A stretch of 62,000 nucleotides of DNA from Prorocentrum cordatum (GCA_963575745.1 CAUYUJ010015027.1:357796-419795), one strand, 5' to 3'. Shown: positions 39,161 through 51,047, numbered from the stretch's first letter. Notes: generated by a model not told the origin, from the letters alone. Translations and numbers: made by a program.

Positions 39161-41340
39161 AGCGAGCCAGCGAAGGAGTTGTCCCCCCCCAGCCCGAGAC
39201 CGAGATATGATAGCAGTTGTCCGCTTTGCCCTCTCGGAGCCTTGGGCCTCGGAGGCTCGGCGGCACCGAGAGCGTGTTGTGGGAACGTAGAAGCAGAGAT
39301 TGTTTAGAAGGAGGCGTACGAGGGTGAGTGGACTTTTGAGGCCTCTCCTCATCCATGGCCTCTGTGGCGTAACACTTGTCAGTGGACAACATGTTCTCCG
39401 CACCTTTTTGACAGATTCGCTCCTGATCATCCTCGACTCCCCTCCCCATCTCTTAGATGTCAGAAAACTTAGACCAGACTAGCCAGGAGAGGTGTTGCAT
39501 GTTTGGTTGGGGAAACCCATTCGGAGGCAGCACCATCCTCCTTGGTTTGTTCAGGGGGTCCTTGCTTGGATTCTGCTCCTTCGTTGCAGGTATCCTCTCC
39601 CTCGGGTTGCTGGCGCTCTCGTTCTGGCTTGTCCGAGACTGATACCTCCCCCAAGGAACTCCAGCAGGACGAGGACACCGGCCTGCTCCTGAACGTCTGG
39701 TTCGACGGCACGGACCTCCAGAACATGCAGGTCCTGCATCGGCCAAGCATGCTTGAACCTTCCTGCGCGTGGCTTGAGAAGCTCCCACCACCCCGGAGAA
39801 ACGGATCAGGCGGCCCGAGATTCCAAGGGTGTCACAGGAGGTCATTTTGTCCTTGGATACACCCTAGGAGCGGCCCAAAGAAGGCCCAAGAGACGCCGCT
39901 GGAGGCCAGAACAGCTCAGTAGGCATAGCAACGAAGAAACCAGCCTGCCAGCCGGTACCGCAAGGGGATGGCTGATTTCTCGGTAGCCCTGGGGGCCCGC
40001 AGAGGTTTTGGGGCGCCTCAGGAAGATCACAGATCCCGACGTGCCCTTAGATTTCTCCTGGTCAGAGTTCTTACCGTGTGCGCCTACTGCAGCAAAGCCG
40101 CAGATGCGTGATGACTCGAAGGATCCCAAGAGGGTGTGACGATCCAAGAGTGCCGCACGTCCTGCGAGGGACCCAGAAGGCCCCAGAAGGTTCCAACATA
40201 TGGTTAAGACGCTTGGGGGGAATTCCACGCGGGCCTCAAGAGCCCAAGAGAGCCTTCGGGTCCTCTCAGGAAAGTATTGGCCAGAGCCTCCTTGGAGGGC
40301 CTCCTTACCTCTCGGGCTCCATTCGAGGCGGCCCGAAGGCCGCCTGGAAGCCAACTGGCTGCTCAGCGCGTTCTGGGGTTCCTCCGCCAGAACATCTTCG
40401 GCCCAAAACGGAAACAGGAGGAAGGCGGGGAGCATGGGAAAATAAGCGAGGGGAGATCGATTGCGATGGACTAGGGCGTACGCGAGTTAAGCGCGCGCGT
40501 GGCTCGAGTTTCCGAACAGGTGTTCGCAATTGAGGGTTCTTACTTCGCTTCTGTAGCATCTGGGTGGGTCTGCTGGGAGTTTCCTGGTGGTCGCCCGTGG
40601 GCGCGTCGTGGGCGCCCGTGCATTGGGTGGGTCTGGCCGCGTTTCGCTTGGCTGCAGCCGGTGAGCGCCCCGTGCGTTGACGGGGCGTTGGCACCACACG
40701 GGGGCTCGTCGCGCCCAGGTCCAGGATCTACACGATCCGGGCGATCGCGTCACCGCGCCAGTGGAATTGTGCCGCCCGCCAGGCGAAGCCGCAGCGGACC
40801 CATGCAGTTGCGCATCAGGCCAAGCAAGGCATCCGAAGGGCAAGCACTGATTTGGGGCTTCTTCCATGCGGGCAACGCGCGCACTGCCCTGCCCGCATGC
40901 CGACACCAGGTAAGACGTATTGCTTTGTCGTCCCAAGGTTCCCGAGGCAGAGCTATCCAACCATCGTTTCCAATGAAGAAACAGCACGCCGTGCGACAAC
41001 CATGGCGCGCACGCATGTTCCAATGACGCAAGGTGCGACGGCTGGCTGGCATGCTGTAATACGATATCATGCAAGCCACACTCGCGCGGGCGCATGTCGA
41101 CATCATTTTTGCAAAGTGAAGAACATCGCACATCGTGGTGTATATCAAAACATACCATGTGAGCCACACGCGCGCGTCCCCGCGCTCGCGTGTCGACGTC
41201 AATGAGGAAGTATAGGTTTTCGGAGCGTTTCAAGGTAGAGCTCTCCTCGACACGTCAAACCCAGTTGCGGCCCAACAGGCGTATAAGTGATCGACCCTTT
41301 GCGCACGTATACTTGCCAGTCAAACGATTGCCAAGTGTCC
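39161..41340. other. Dispersed degenerate repeats, no supported gene
   Basis: 39860-40340 carries CCCAAGAG/GGCCTCAAGAG units, the reverse-complement form of the 11-bp CTTGGGRCYCT family. 40560-40650 (TGGGCGCGTCGTGGGCGCC) resembles 46490-46540. The remainder is unique. Confidence 0.45.
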
Positions 41341-41382
41341 TCCGTCACACCGTCATCATCGCAGCCGTTAACGTCGTCACCA

Positions 41383-41383
41383 A

Positions 41384-41430
<47 letters not shown>

Positions 41431-41650
41431 CCACCACCGTCGTCATCGTCATCGTTGCCGTCGCCTTCGTCTCCATCGCCATCACAATCACCATTTTCTT
41501 CTCCAGGATCATCGTCGTTGTTGCCGATATCCTCATCACCATCATCACCATCATCACCATCATCGTCATCAGCATCGTCACCATCATCACCATCACCATC
41601 ATCGTCAGCATCATCAACATCATCAGCATTATCATCAACAACCGCAGCAT
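41383..41650. repeat. (ATC)n trinucleotide repeat, decaying downstream
   Basis: Pure CATCAT at 41383-41430, then CATCACCATC/GTCATC mixtures to 41650. It gives spurious Asp- or Ser/Ile-rich frames. Confidence 0.9.
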
Positions 41651-41900
41651 CAACATCATGCTTTATCGCCCAGCCCAAGCCATGGACCTGCACGAGAAGA
41701 TTCCGCACGACAGAGCCCGTGAGCAGTTCCGATCGGTAGTTGTATGCACCGGCCCTGGAGATTTGCCAACACGTTGGGGGTGGGCGAGTAGAATTGATGC
41801 CGGTCCACAGCAGTAGTGTAGCTCACTGTGGCACATAGGCTGCACAGCATATCTTACACATCCTGAGCGCAATGACTTATTGAGTCAGGCCCGCGCTGCA

Positions 41901-41934
41901 ACCTGTTCTAGCGCAGCGTAAGTTAAGAACAGGT
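41901..41934. repeat. 9-bp inverted repeat at the splice acceptor
   Basis: ACCTGTTCT (41901-41909) and AGAACAGGT (41926-41934) are perfect complements with a 16-nt loop. The right arm spans the presumed AG|G acceptor of the exon that starts at 41933. Confidence 0.75.
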
Positions 41935-42658
41935 GATGGATCAGCTGCGCCGCGATCTCTTGCTCGCCGTGGGGTCCTTCGCTTTCGTTTTTGTTTACTT
42001 GACTTTTCACACTGGGAGCCCCCTCCTCGTGGTGGCGGGCCTGTCATGCGTCGTGATCGCAGTGCCATGCGCCTACGTGGTGTTCGTCTTGATCAAGGGT
42101 TTCGATGCTTCCTTGGGAATCACGTCCTTTCTTGCTCTCTTTGTGATCATCGGTTTTGGCACGGACAACATCTTTGTGTACACGGATTTCTGGCACGACT
42201 CGAGGGATCACATCGAAGACCGAAAGGCTTCGGGCGCGTTGGTTGAGCGTCTGGCGTGGACGTACAGGAATGCTGGCAAGGCCACCTTCGCGACGACGTT
42301 CACCACCTCGCTCTCATTCTTTGCCAACCTTGCCTCTACGCTGAAGCCTCTGAGGGAGTTCGGGCTCTTCATGGGCCTCTGCGTCGTGATGGTATGGGTT
42401 CTCGTTTCCCTCGTTTACGTGCCCGTGTGTCTCGTAGAGGAGAGCAGGTGCAAAGGCTGCTGGAGCGGCAACGATTGCCGCACATCGCCCTCGACAGGGT
42501 CGCGGCGCGGAGTCCGACTCCTCGAAGTGCTAGCTGAAAAGCTGCACCAGTGGAAGGGTGCCTGCTGCTTCATCCCCTGCGTCCTCGCCGTTCTTTCGGG
42601 CTACTTTGTGATCGTCCAACTCCAGCTGGACACTTCATTTCCATCGCTGTTCCCAGAG
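41933..42658 (+). CDS. Patched/Dispatched-like protein: sterol-sensing domain exon
   Basis: 242 codons, entered from an upstream intron (AG|G at 41932/41933); the GTG-ATG at its start is not a credible initiator, because the family has a first helix and a large extracellular loop before this point. It encodes helices 2-7 of an RND-fold membrane protein: LLLAVGSFAFVFVYLTF, VVAGLSCVVIAVPCAYVVF, SFLALFVIIGFGTDNIFVYT (helix 4, with the Asp of the G-x-G-x-D-D/N signature used for ion coupling), FATTFTTSLSFFANLAS, LFMGLCVVMVWVLVSLVYV, then CCFIPCVLAVLSGYFVIVQ. It ends in FPSLFPE, which joins EHNFNR of the next exon. Patched/Dispatched proteins move sterols or lipidated cargo across membranes, driven by cation gradients; the substrate here is unknown. 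Confidence 0.85.
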
Positions 42659-42803
42659 GATCCTTCTGGCGGGAACCGGGAGGGCAGTTCATGCAAGGGC
42701 GCCAGGGGGCTCTTGGGAATCCGTTCGGAGCATGCTTGGGGCGTTTTGGGCGCAACTTGTTCTCCCCTGGGTTTACTGCCCCCCGCTGACTTCTGCCCGA
42801 GAG
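42659..42803 (+). other. Short GA-AG intron with direct-repeat ends
   Basis: 145 bp. The hexamer AGAGGA occurs at both borders (42655-42660 and 42800-42805), so the cut can slide by six bases without changing the message. The GA-AG placement (42659-42803) fits dinoflagellate AG|GA...AG|G usage. Removal joins FPE to EHNFNR in frame. A loose inverted repeat, GGGAGGGCAGT near 42679 and ACTGCCCCCCG near 42775, lies inside. Confidence 0.75.
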
Positions 42804-44777
42804 GAGCATAATTTCAATCGTGCTGAGAGCGTCGGTCAGAAGTTCGACGGCGTCAGCGGCGTGATGCCCCTGAATTTCAAACCTCCGCCCGCTGCCGAGC
42901 AGGTCTGCTCCGAAGCCGAGTTGTCTTCGAGTTCCGACCTGACGGGTTGCGCCCTGTTCTGGTGCGAGGCGCAGCAGAACGATGTGGACGACGGATCTTG
43001 CCAGTGCTTCCGAAACGCGACAGAGGCAGGGGATTGCAAGGTGGAGTACCGCATGGTCGGGCTCGAAGACTCGAATCTGGACGCAGCCGTGGCAGTGGTT
43101 GCTGATGACCTCGGCGTGCCACAGGGCGACCTGGAGGTCGGCAGCGGGCTCCAGGTGCTGATCGAGGATTGGGTGACGGGGCAAATTGACGTGAACGGCA
43201 TGGCTTCGATCCTGGGCTCCCACTCTGGCGCACCGGTCGCGTGCACCGGCGTCGACCCCAGACTTTGTTATTGCGGCAGTTGGGCGTGTGACAGCATGCC
43301 TATGGGGATGGTGCAGTCGAGCTTGGCCTACGCGCGCAGGTTGTCGGCCGAACATGGCAGATCCAGGTCTCTGTCTGCCTACAGCGTTGCCAGCCACGCT
43401 GAGGTTGAGGTCGTGCTAGGGATATCGGTGGCAGGCAGACCAGCCCTAGTCGGTAAAACTGGGGGCGTGGAATGGAAGTTCATCAACAACTTCAACATGG
43501 CGCAACCCTGGACACAGCGCGATCTGCACAGCCTCTGCAACTCTTACCCAGAGACGTTGCGGGTGCACATGTCTTTCTGTTGGATAGACGATTTCAAAAA
43601 ATTCGCGATCCGGAAGGGAGACAAGTTTCCAGTGCCGTATTCTCGTTTTACAAATTTGTTTTCTAGATTCAGAGACGTCGGAACAGCCAGTTCCCGGAGA
43701 GGACCTGTGGCCCCAGGGCATTATGTATGGATGGATGGGGATAACGTCAAGGCGTGTTTCTTGCTATTCGAGCTCGATCTGGACACCGACGCGCAAACCG
43801 ACGAAGCATTAGCTGAGAAGGATCAGTGGGACTCATTCTTGGAAGCCTTCAGAGTGGACGCTTCCGATTACACCGCTGGGGCATTTCATACGTCAAAATT
43901 GTGGGTGCGGGTTGAGGCGCAGAGAGCCCTGATCTACAGCACGCTAACCACATTAGTGACTGTCTTTATTTTGGCGTTTCTGTCTATGGTCATCGTTACA
44001 AGAAACGCATATCTTTCGATTTTCGTCACGGCCAGCACCATAGGAGTGGTATGTGGTCTCGGGTTCGTCGTCGTCGTGGTGCTCCAGTGGGAGGTGGGTG
44101 CTATAGAAGTGATCTCGCTGATAGTGTTCGTGGGCTACGCCCTGGACTACTCGCTCCACGTCGTGCAGAAGTACGGCACGCACAGCCAGGGAACCTGCTC
44201 GCACGCTGTCGCAGATCACAGAGGGCCCGGCCACGGGGAGGCATCAGACTCAGGCGCCGGCGAGGGGTTTCCGCAGAAGCAGCGCGTCACCTATGCGCTG
44301 ACCTCCATCGGCACTGCGGCCACGGGCAGCGCCATCACCACCGTGGGCAGCGCGGTGTTCCTGCTCTTCGCGACGCTCACGATCTTCAAGGACATCGGCA
44401 TCATGCTCCTGATCACCACCTCGCTGTCCATCTTCACGGCGCTGGTCCCCCTCCCGGCGGCGCTCATGCTGTGCGGGCCCAGGGATCCCAAGGACCACAT
44501 CAGCCCTATCCTCAGGCTCGGGCCCAGGCTCGTTCAGTGGTGTCTTGGCATGGTGCGGCGGTCCCCGAACAAGGCGCTCGAGATCCAAGACGAGCCGGGC
44601 GACGCGCTGAGCGCAAACAAGGACTGGTCGCAGCGGAAAGAGGTCACGGTGGGGCTACAGAGTTTCCAACCGTCGAACGACAGGATGTTGGAGGTCGAGT
44701 CGAGATCGGCGTTGGGAGGCAGCACTGGCGCCATCTGGGTCCACGTGCCGAAGCATGTCATGCTTGAGGCGATCTGA
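42804..44777 (+). CDS. Patched/Dispatched-like protein: second extracellular domain and helices 8-12
   Basis: 657 codons ending at TGA 44775-44777. It begins EHNFNRAESVGQKFDGVSG, the standard continuation after helix 7. A Cys-containing second extracellular domain (C...C near 42905-43020 and 43240-43290) follows over about 400 residues. Helices: STLTTLVTVFILAFLSMVIV, IFVTASTIGVVCGLGFVVVV, VISLIVFVGYALDYSLHVVQ (helix 10, with the Gly-Tyr-x-x-Asp-Tyr signature, the second ion-coupling Asp), ALTSIGTAATGSAITTVGSA and IGIMLLITTSLSIFTALVPL. A short cytoplasmic tail of about 80 residues follows. The pair of Asp signatures in helices 4 and 10 is intact, supporting a functional transporter. Codon use and frame are clean over 2 kb, unlike the surrounding relics. 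Confidence 0.88.
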   Translation, partial: EHNFNRAESVGQKFDGVSGVMPLNFKPPPAAEQVCSEAELSSSSDLTGCALFWCEAQQNDVDDGSCQCFRNATEAGDCKVEYRMVGLEDSNLDAAVAVVADDLGVPQGDLEVGSGLQVLIEDWVTGQIDVNGMASILGSHSGAPVACTGVDPRLCYCGSWACDSMPMGMVQSSLAYARRLSAEHGRSRSLSAYSVASHAEVEVVLGISVAGRPALVGKTGGVEWKFINNFNMAQPWTQRDLHSLCNSYPETLRVHMSFCWIDDFKKFAIRKGDKFPVPYSRFTNLFSRFRDVGTASSRRGPVAPGHYVWMDGDNVKACFLLFELDLDTDAQTDEALAEKDQWDSFLEAFRVDASDYTAGAFHTSKLWVRVEAQRALIYSTLTTLVTVFILAFLSMVIVTRNAYLSIFVTASTIGVVCGLGFVVVVVLQWEVGAIEVISLIVFVGYALDYSLHVVQKYGTHSQGTCSHAVADHRGPGHGEASDSGAGEGFPQKQRVTYALTSIGTAATGSAITTVGSAVFLLFATLTIFKDIGIMLLITTSLSIFTALVPLPAALMLCGPRDPKDHISPILRLGPRLVQWCLGMVRRSPNKALEIQDEPGDALSANKDWSQRKEVTVGLQSFQPSNDRMLEVESRSALGGSTGAIWVHVPKHVMLEAI

Positions 44778-45650
44778 GCCTCTGGGCTCAGGGAAATTCG
44801 GCCAGCCGCATCTCAAGGAGTGGCGCAGGTCTCCCCTTGCCCCGTCCACCTGAAGACCTCCATCCTAACCTTCCTCCGCCTCATCCTCCTATCCTTCTTT
44901 TGAACCCTTTCTTTTCGCATATGTGGTTTGTTACTTTACGGTGATCATGCCCTCAATATCTTCCAATTGTACGCTCAGTATCCGTTCTTTCTCCGTGCAT
45001 CAGCCGGCTAATTATCTTGGCGCGTCTGCAAGCCCACCGGTGGATACGTGATGTACCTGTTCACACCTCCATGCAAGGGATGCTGGTGTGCATCAAATGT
45101 AGCGGGGATGCAATGCGGCAGCCGTAAACCCATTGTCAGACAAACGCCCAAGGTCTTGAGAATGTCAAGCAGCATATGCATCAGCGAACGATGGGCATGG
45201 GGCGCACTCACATTAGTTCCAGACTTGCAACGACAGTCTGAACTCAATGGCGTTGCGCAGTATTCCAGTCTTGACATCACTGGTGCATGCGGCGCCTAGT
45301 CCAAGACGCAAGCGCTTGACGCGTCGCGTGTCCCCAGTAACTCTCGGTTCGATGGCAAGCCAGTAGACGATTATTGGGTGTGTCGTGGTGAGAAGGAGTG
45401 CGAAGTAACATTCGTGGGACGGAGAAGGGGTCGTCGGCTGAACCAAAGGGTCGGTAGGCAAAGAAGTCCTCAACATAAATTGATGATTCGCATATCTGTC
45501 CATCCAGAAAATATGCCCAGGCGAGTTGCCTTGAGCAGGGAAGTGCAGGAGCAAGCAGTGGAACAAAGAGGGGGAAGCCATCAAAGCAAAGCTCGGGATT
45601 AGCTTGGGCAGACCCATGAGTTAACCAAAGGCCGTCGCGGATCCTTCGAT
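44778..45650. other. 3' flank of the membrane-protein gene; nothing recognised
   Basis: Unique, somewhat AT-richer DNA. No poly(A) signal is expected or seen, and no coding pattern. Confidence 0.4.
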
Positions 45651-47100
45651 CTTAGGGTTTCCTGAAGACTTCTTAGTTCCATCTTTGGACGCTGCTGGGG
45701 TCATGTGGAGGCCTTGGGGGCTCTCATGGGACCCTCATAGGGCATCTGGCCAGGCCCGACCGGAGCCCTTCCTTTGCCTTTCTGGGCCTCTCTTGGGCGA
45801 TCTTCCCGCCAGTTTGAAGCCTTAACAGCCCATCGGAAGTTTGAAAGCGATAAGGCCTAACTCATTGAACAACTGTTTCGTTGTTTAGCAGTGTTTGGCT
45901 TCTCGGGGCTATCTGGAGAGGCCCAGTAGCGACTTGAGGTCGTCTTGCGGCGGTCTGCTGGCTTCTTGTAGGTTTAGTGGAGGCCATCTTGGACTATCTT
46001 GAAACATAGCGTGTCATCTTGTTGGCTGTTCTTTGAGACCGGTTTATCCTTCCTTGCCGAGGCCAAGAAGGGGGCGTGACACGTTGGTCTTGTGTGGACG
46101 TATTGGCCCGTTCTACTAAGTGGATTCCTTCTCCTTCTTTCCCTTTGTCCTGGGCGGAGGGGTTAGAGCGTCCGAGATGGTCTCAAGATAATCTCAGATA
46201 GCTCCAGATGGCCTCCACGATGACGCAAGACAGCCCAAGATGTCTCAAGACGGCTTCCAGCAGGCTTCCAAGATTGCCCGAAGATGGCTCCAAGTGTCCC
46301 TGGAGCCACTGGGAAGGCCGAACTCCTTCGAAACCAATTTCAACGAACAGTGTCTGCACTTGGGGGCTCTTGCTTGTGCTCCTGAGTAATTGCGCTGGTT
46401 GGTCGGATTTTCGCCTGCTAGTCGTCCGTGTGCGCCTGGAGAGCTCCTCGAGCGCTGGCTGAGTGTGCGGTTTTTGTTCGCCCTGTGGGCGCCCTTGGGC
46501 GCCTCGTGGGCGCCCCGTGCGCTGGCTGGGCGTTCGAACTGGATGGCCCCAAGAGGCGATGTCTTTGGTTCCTTCGGGGGGACTCTGTTCGGAGACCCCC
46601 CCCCATCGCTCATAGACAGCATCATTGAAGAACCTGAGGTGTTAGGCCCTCTCACGAGCATCCTTGGAATGCTTCTGTGCCAAGATGGCTCCAGGATTTC
46701 CCAGGATGTCCTAAGATGGCCTCCAACACTGTGCATTCATACGGTCCAAGTCAATTCAAGTAGTCCCCCAATGTGCCCCTAAGAGGTGCCAGGACGGTCT
46801 CGGAGCCTGCCAGGGACGTCCCCAGAGCCAAACATCAGCCAACCACGTATGCCCTTGTCAATGGTGTTTGTCTTCTCGTGGTTTCTCTTCCGATTGGCTT
46901 CTGAGGCCCCGAGGTGGCTCCAAGATCGCCCACGAGAGCCCCAAGGGGACCAACAACATCAGAAAGACCCCAATACGGCCCTGAGAGCGACCCAGCGACT
47001 GTGCTGATGTATGTCATCATCCAGGATTGCCCCAGGAGGGTCCCTACGGCTTCCAAAATAATGGATTCGCGCTTCGCGTATCCCCACCAGCCCATTCAGA
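45651..47100. repeat. 11-bp-periodic dispersed repeats, diverged copies
   Basis: Stretches of (T)CTTGGG.CYCT and its complement (CAAGA.GGCTCC) alternate, e.g. 45700-45840, 46205-46310 and 46680-46830. 46415-46540 contains TGGGCGCCC/TCGTGGGCGCCC blocks also seen at 40560-40650. Confidence 0.55.
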
Positions 47101-47159
47101 AATTCTGCAGAGACACATGTTGTGAGGCAGCGCGGGAAATCAGGGTGAATCGAGTGATC

Positions 47160-48115
47160 TCTGGGAGCAAGGGGATTGCCTTGGAGGGCCTCTTTGGACC
47201 ATCCCTAGGGCGAAGGAGGAGGAGTAGGAGGAGGAGGAAGAAGATGATGATGAGGACGACGACGACGACGACGACCACGACGGCTGAGGAAGAGGAGCAA
47301 ACGGAAAAGGAAGACGATGAGGGTAAGGACGAGGACGAGGAGGAGGAGGCGGACAACGAGGACGATGACAGAGCCCTCAAAATCACCTCTTGGAGTCCTC
47401 TTGGGATTCTTTTTTGGGGATCGTGGGGTCCTCTTGGGGCTCGTGTGGGGGGTCTTGGGGCCCTCTTGGGGCCCTCTTGGGGCTCTCTTGGGGCCCTCTT
47501 GGGGGCCCTGGAGGGCGTCTTCGGGCAATTTTGGATCGATCAAAGGAGGGGGGGGGTCCTAGATTTGCGCTCCCCTTCCCCCCCGGGGGTCATGAAAGTC
47601 CCCTCTTTGGCTGCTCTCGCGGCGCTCGTGGGCCGATCTTAGGCGCTCTTGCCACCGCGTTGGGAGCATCTTGGGGGGCTCTTGGGCATCTCTTGGGCCA
47701 TCCTGGGGGCATCTTGAGATTTCAAAGGCGCATCGTACACGCGAAAAGGCGAACATGCACAAACAATTGAGTATCCTTCGGTTGTTGGAGGAGTTTGGCC
47801 CCGTGAGGGGGTCCTGATGGGGCTCCGAGAGCATATGGGACCGTCTTGTGGCCTTCGCTGGGTCTCTTAATGTCCATAAGCTAGATTGAGCCATATCCGG
47901 CTATCTTAAGCCGCCGTGGAGGCCACCTTGGAACATTGGAGGCCCTCTTGAAGCCATCTTGGGCGAACAAGGGTCATCTAGCGCATCGCGGCCCGCCTGA
48001 ACAAAGCTCAGGGAGTGGAGAGGGAGGGTACCCCTCCCCGAAGGGAAGATGGTTGAGGAAGAGGAAGGAACGAACTCGCTAGACCACCTTAGCCCAAAGG
48101 GCTGATGGGATTCTC
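47160..48115. repeat. 11-bp-periodic dispersed repeat, copy B
   Basis: Same block order as 20826-21600: a (GGA)n/(GAC)n patch (47215-47355), a run of CTTGGGGCCCT units (47420-47510), the GCGAAAAGGCGAACATGC block, CTAGCGCATCGCGG, and finally AGGGCTGATGGGATT (48097-48111). Confidence 0.7.
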
Positions 48116-49060
48116 ATTGAGCCCCGAGGGGCCCCCGAAGGAACCAAACAGAGCCAAAACAGGGCCCCAGGGGCACCCCAAAAGAGCTTCAAAGGAGTCC
48201 TAAGAGGTCCCCCCTGCAACCATCAAATCTGAGGCCCCGCCGAACAAGGATTGGCGTGTGCAACTCGTCTTAATCTCTGTAGTTAACCAAGGGCGACCAC
48301 CGCGCCAGAGGCAAACCCATCCCCGAAAGGGAAGACGGGGTGATTGGAAGAAGGATCGATACAAACCACCCGCGCCCAGAGAACTATTGCGACTGCAAAA
48401 TCGGGAGCCCACTGGGAATCTGGCTGAGGCCTCCAGCACACGTAGTGGTGTTCTTGTTGTGTTTTTGTTGGGTCATCAGCACACAGCATGCAACCTTATT
48501 GGTGGAGCCCGAAGGACAGAGCCTTGGGCCAATACTGGGATTTTCTTTGGCTGCTCGTGGCAGCCTTTGGGAACCTCTCGGGGACCTTCTGGGCTCCTCT
48601 CAGCACCCTCTTGCTCAATCTCGGGGCTACCCTGGGACATTAGAGGCCCATCGGAAACCGAAGAGGCAGGAAGGCCACACTCACGCTTGAGTGTCATAAC
48701 GATTGGGACTTCTCGGGGGTATCCTCGAGTAGGTAGGGAGCCACCTCGGGGCCTCTTCGGGACAGGCCGGAGCTAGCACGTGCCACCGCCCGCCGTCCTG
48801 GAGAAGCAGCATGGGGCCCTGTGCCATGTGATGCCATCTTGGAGCCGTCTAGGGTCACTCTGGACCCTGTAGCGCCTCGCGCCCCAGTCACCCCTCTCTG
48901 CCCCCCCCCCCCCCCGCAGGTCCAGACCCCCTGGGGGGAGGGGAGGCGGGAAAGTAAACCACTCCCGTGGCAGGGCCAAGGGAAGGTCACCGCAGGGAGT
49001 TCTGCACCTCTCCTGGGGGATCAAAGAGCGAGTGGGAGAAGGAGGGAACGGTAGGATCGA
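48116..49060. repeat. 11-bp-periodic dispersed repeat, copy C, with poly(C) run
   Basis: CTCGGGGACCTTCTGGGCTCC-type units, CCCATCGGAAACCGAAGAGG, GTAGCGCCTCGCGCC, then a run of about 16 C at 48901-48916. More diverged than copies A and B. Confidence 0.55.
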
Positions 49061-51030
49061 TGACCGAGTCGGTTTCTAAACGCTGTTGGGCGCTTTGATT
49101 TGAATGGTTCTGAGGGTATCCTCCCCCTCTAACACAGGAGGACGTAGCGACCCCTTGGTGGCGGCTCCCTTTTCACGTGACGCCCCAAACCGCCCTGGCG
49201 GGACTCGCTCGACGTCTTGGTAGGATCCAAGTTCCAAAGCTGCTACCCGGACCGCCGACGCATCGATGACATTCAAGACAGATGATTGTCTTAGTTTTCG
49301 GCCGTTGGGGGTCCTCGCTGGGTCTCGAGAGTGCAAAACATGTAGACACTCACGATGAACAGCTGGTCCCGGGGAAGGAGTCGACACTTCCAGGTGCCTC
49401 GTATTCAAACAGACCAGGCTTCGGATCTGGTCTGAAGTTTGACAGCCTTTCTGTTGCCACCCCAGTCGTAGTTTCGTGCCTCGCAGCGTTCGAGACGTGT
49501 ATATGGGTCCTCCTCCTGGCGTCCCTCGACTTCCGCATCCACCTGTCTCCTTGCCCCTCCATCACCGCAATACGCAATACGCAACAAGAGGTCATGCCGA
49601 GCAGCAGAGGCGAACCAAACACAGCTCAAACCAACAAGAGAGAGAGAGGCAGAGGGGGGGGATAAACAGAGAAAGAGAAAGAGATAGGCAAGGACAAGTA
49701 GAGAGGATCCCTCCCAGCCAATCCCAAGCCCGCACCATGCCCTTGGACAGCTGGTCGATTGTCCAGCGGTAAGGGCGGCGGAAGGGAGGGGGGGCGGCGG
49801 GGGCCCATTCCCAGCTACTCCCCCGCTGCACCCCCATCCCGCCGCCTTATCTCAGGCCCCCCTGCCTCCAGGACATTGTAACCATCATCATGCCCTAGGC
49901 CATGGCACTACAAGGAACCGTGCCTAAGCTCCTGGACTTCGCGTCCTTGCGTCGTCCTAGGGGCTGAACCTCGCCTTTTGGCGGGGTCGGGGTGCGCTAC
50001 TGCTATTAAGCGCTGCTGGCTCGAAGCAACCAAGACTCCCACTCACTGTTAAAGGGACTGTCGCCGCAAACCCAAAATGAGGGCTTCAACGAGCACCCCC
50101 CGGGATCCCTCTGAGCGTAAAACGCGAATCAGAGAGCGCTTAAACGAGCACCCCTGAAGATCCCAATCAACAGAAGGCGTGAAGGCTTGAACCAACTCTG
50201 GGGCTATGGATGAGGGTCATGTTAGATTATGCTCAAGGCTTTAAACATCATGGAAGGGGGCGGGCCCCCTCACCGATATAGCACTACACGCGCCTCTCAG
50301 ATGAGGTCCTCCTCCTCCACCTCCGCCACCCCTCTTCTCCCTGATCTTCCAGAGTTTAGCGAGTCTCTGTGGAACCCACGTCCTTCACGTATCCCTCGCG
50401 CGAGAGAGCCAGGCCCCCGATCGCGCCCTCCTGACAGCCGGGGGACTTCCGAAGTGGCGGGCTGGCGCACAGCAGGCACACCGAAGTCATCAGAAATCGC
50501 CGCAAGGTGCCCCAGATGCCTGGGGCACCTTGCGAAGCTCGAGGCCGACGAAGCATGTGCCCATGGATTTCTTATGGGATGTTCTCGTTTGCGCTCGCTA
50601 TAGGAGATCTTCGCCACATCGACTCCACGACCCTGGCGCGCGAGGGAACGATGTCCCCCTCATCGTGATCTCGTGACACCATTTCTGGGGGAGAGCAGTG
50701 CGAGTCCCGAACCGGCGGTTTCGTGTGAGAACTCCGCGCCACATCGACCCTTTGCAGGACCCCTGGTGTGCGAGGAAGAGAGGCTACCCGAGCATCCGAG
50801 AGCGGGACAAACTACGAGCCGGCGGTTTCGCGTGGCAGGTCCTCGCGACATTGTCCCCCTAGGGATCCGAGGAGGTGGGACCCCCGCCTCCTGACACGGC
50901 GCCCAGGGAAGCTGGGCCTCGGCTCGCACATCCTGACACAGCTTCGGGGAATTAGCTGGACAGCGTTATCTCTTCCGCGGCGTCACGGCAATGGCTTACG
51001 CCACATTGCAGTCAAGACGTTGAAGTAATG
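49061..51030. other. No supported gene
   Basis: A GAGAGA patch at 49638-49690. 50390-50900 contains loosely repeated blocks around CCGGCGGTTTCG(C/T)GTG (50712, 50819). Otherwise unique. Confidence 0.45.
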
Positions 51031-51047
51031 ATTTTTTGGGGCCGAGG

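Noticed and set aside
39451-39922. Frame with PKELQQDEDTGLLLNVWFDG
   Set aside because: Short protein-like stretch, but it sits in the inverted 11-bp repeat area and matches no family I can name; too weak to list as a gene.
41199-41708. Asp-rich minus frame and Ile/Ser-rich plus frames
   Set aside because: Translations of the (ATC)n repeat.
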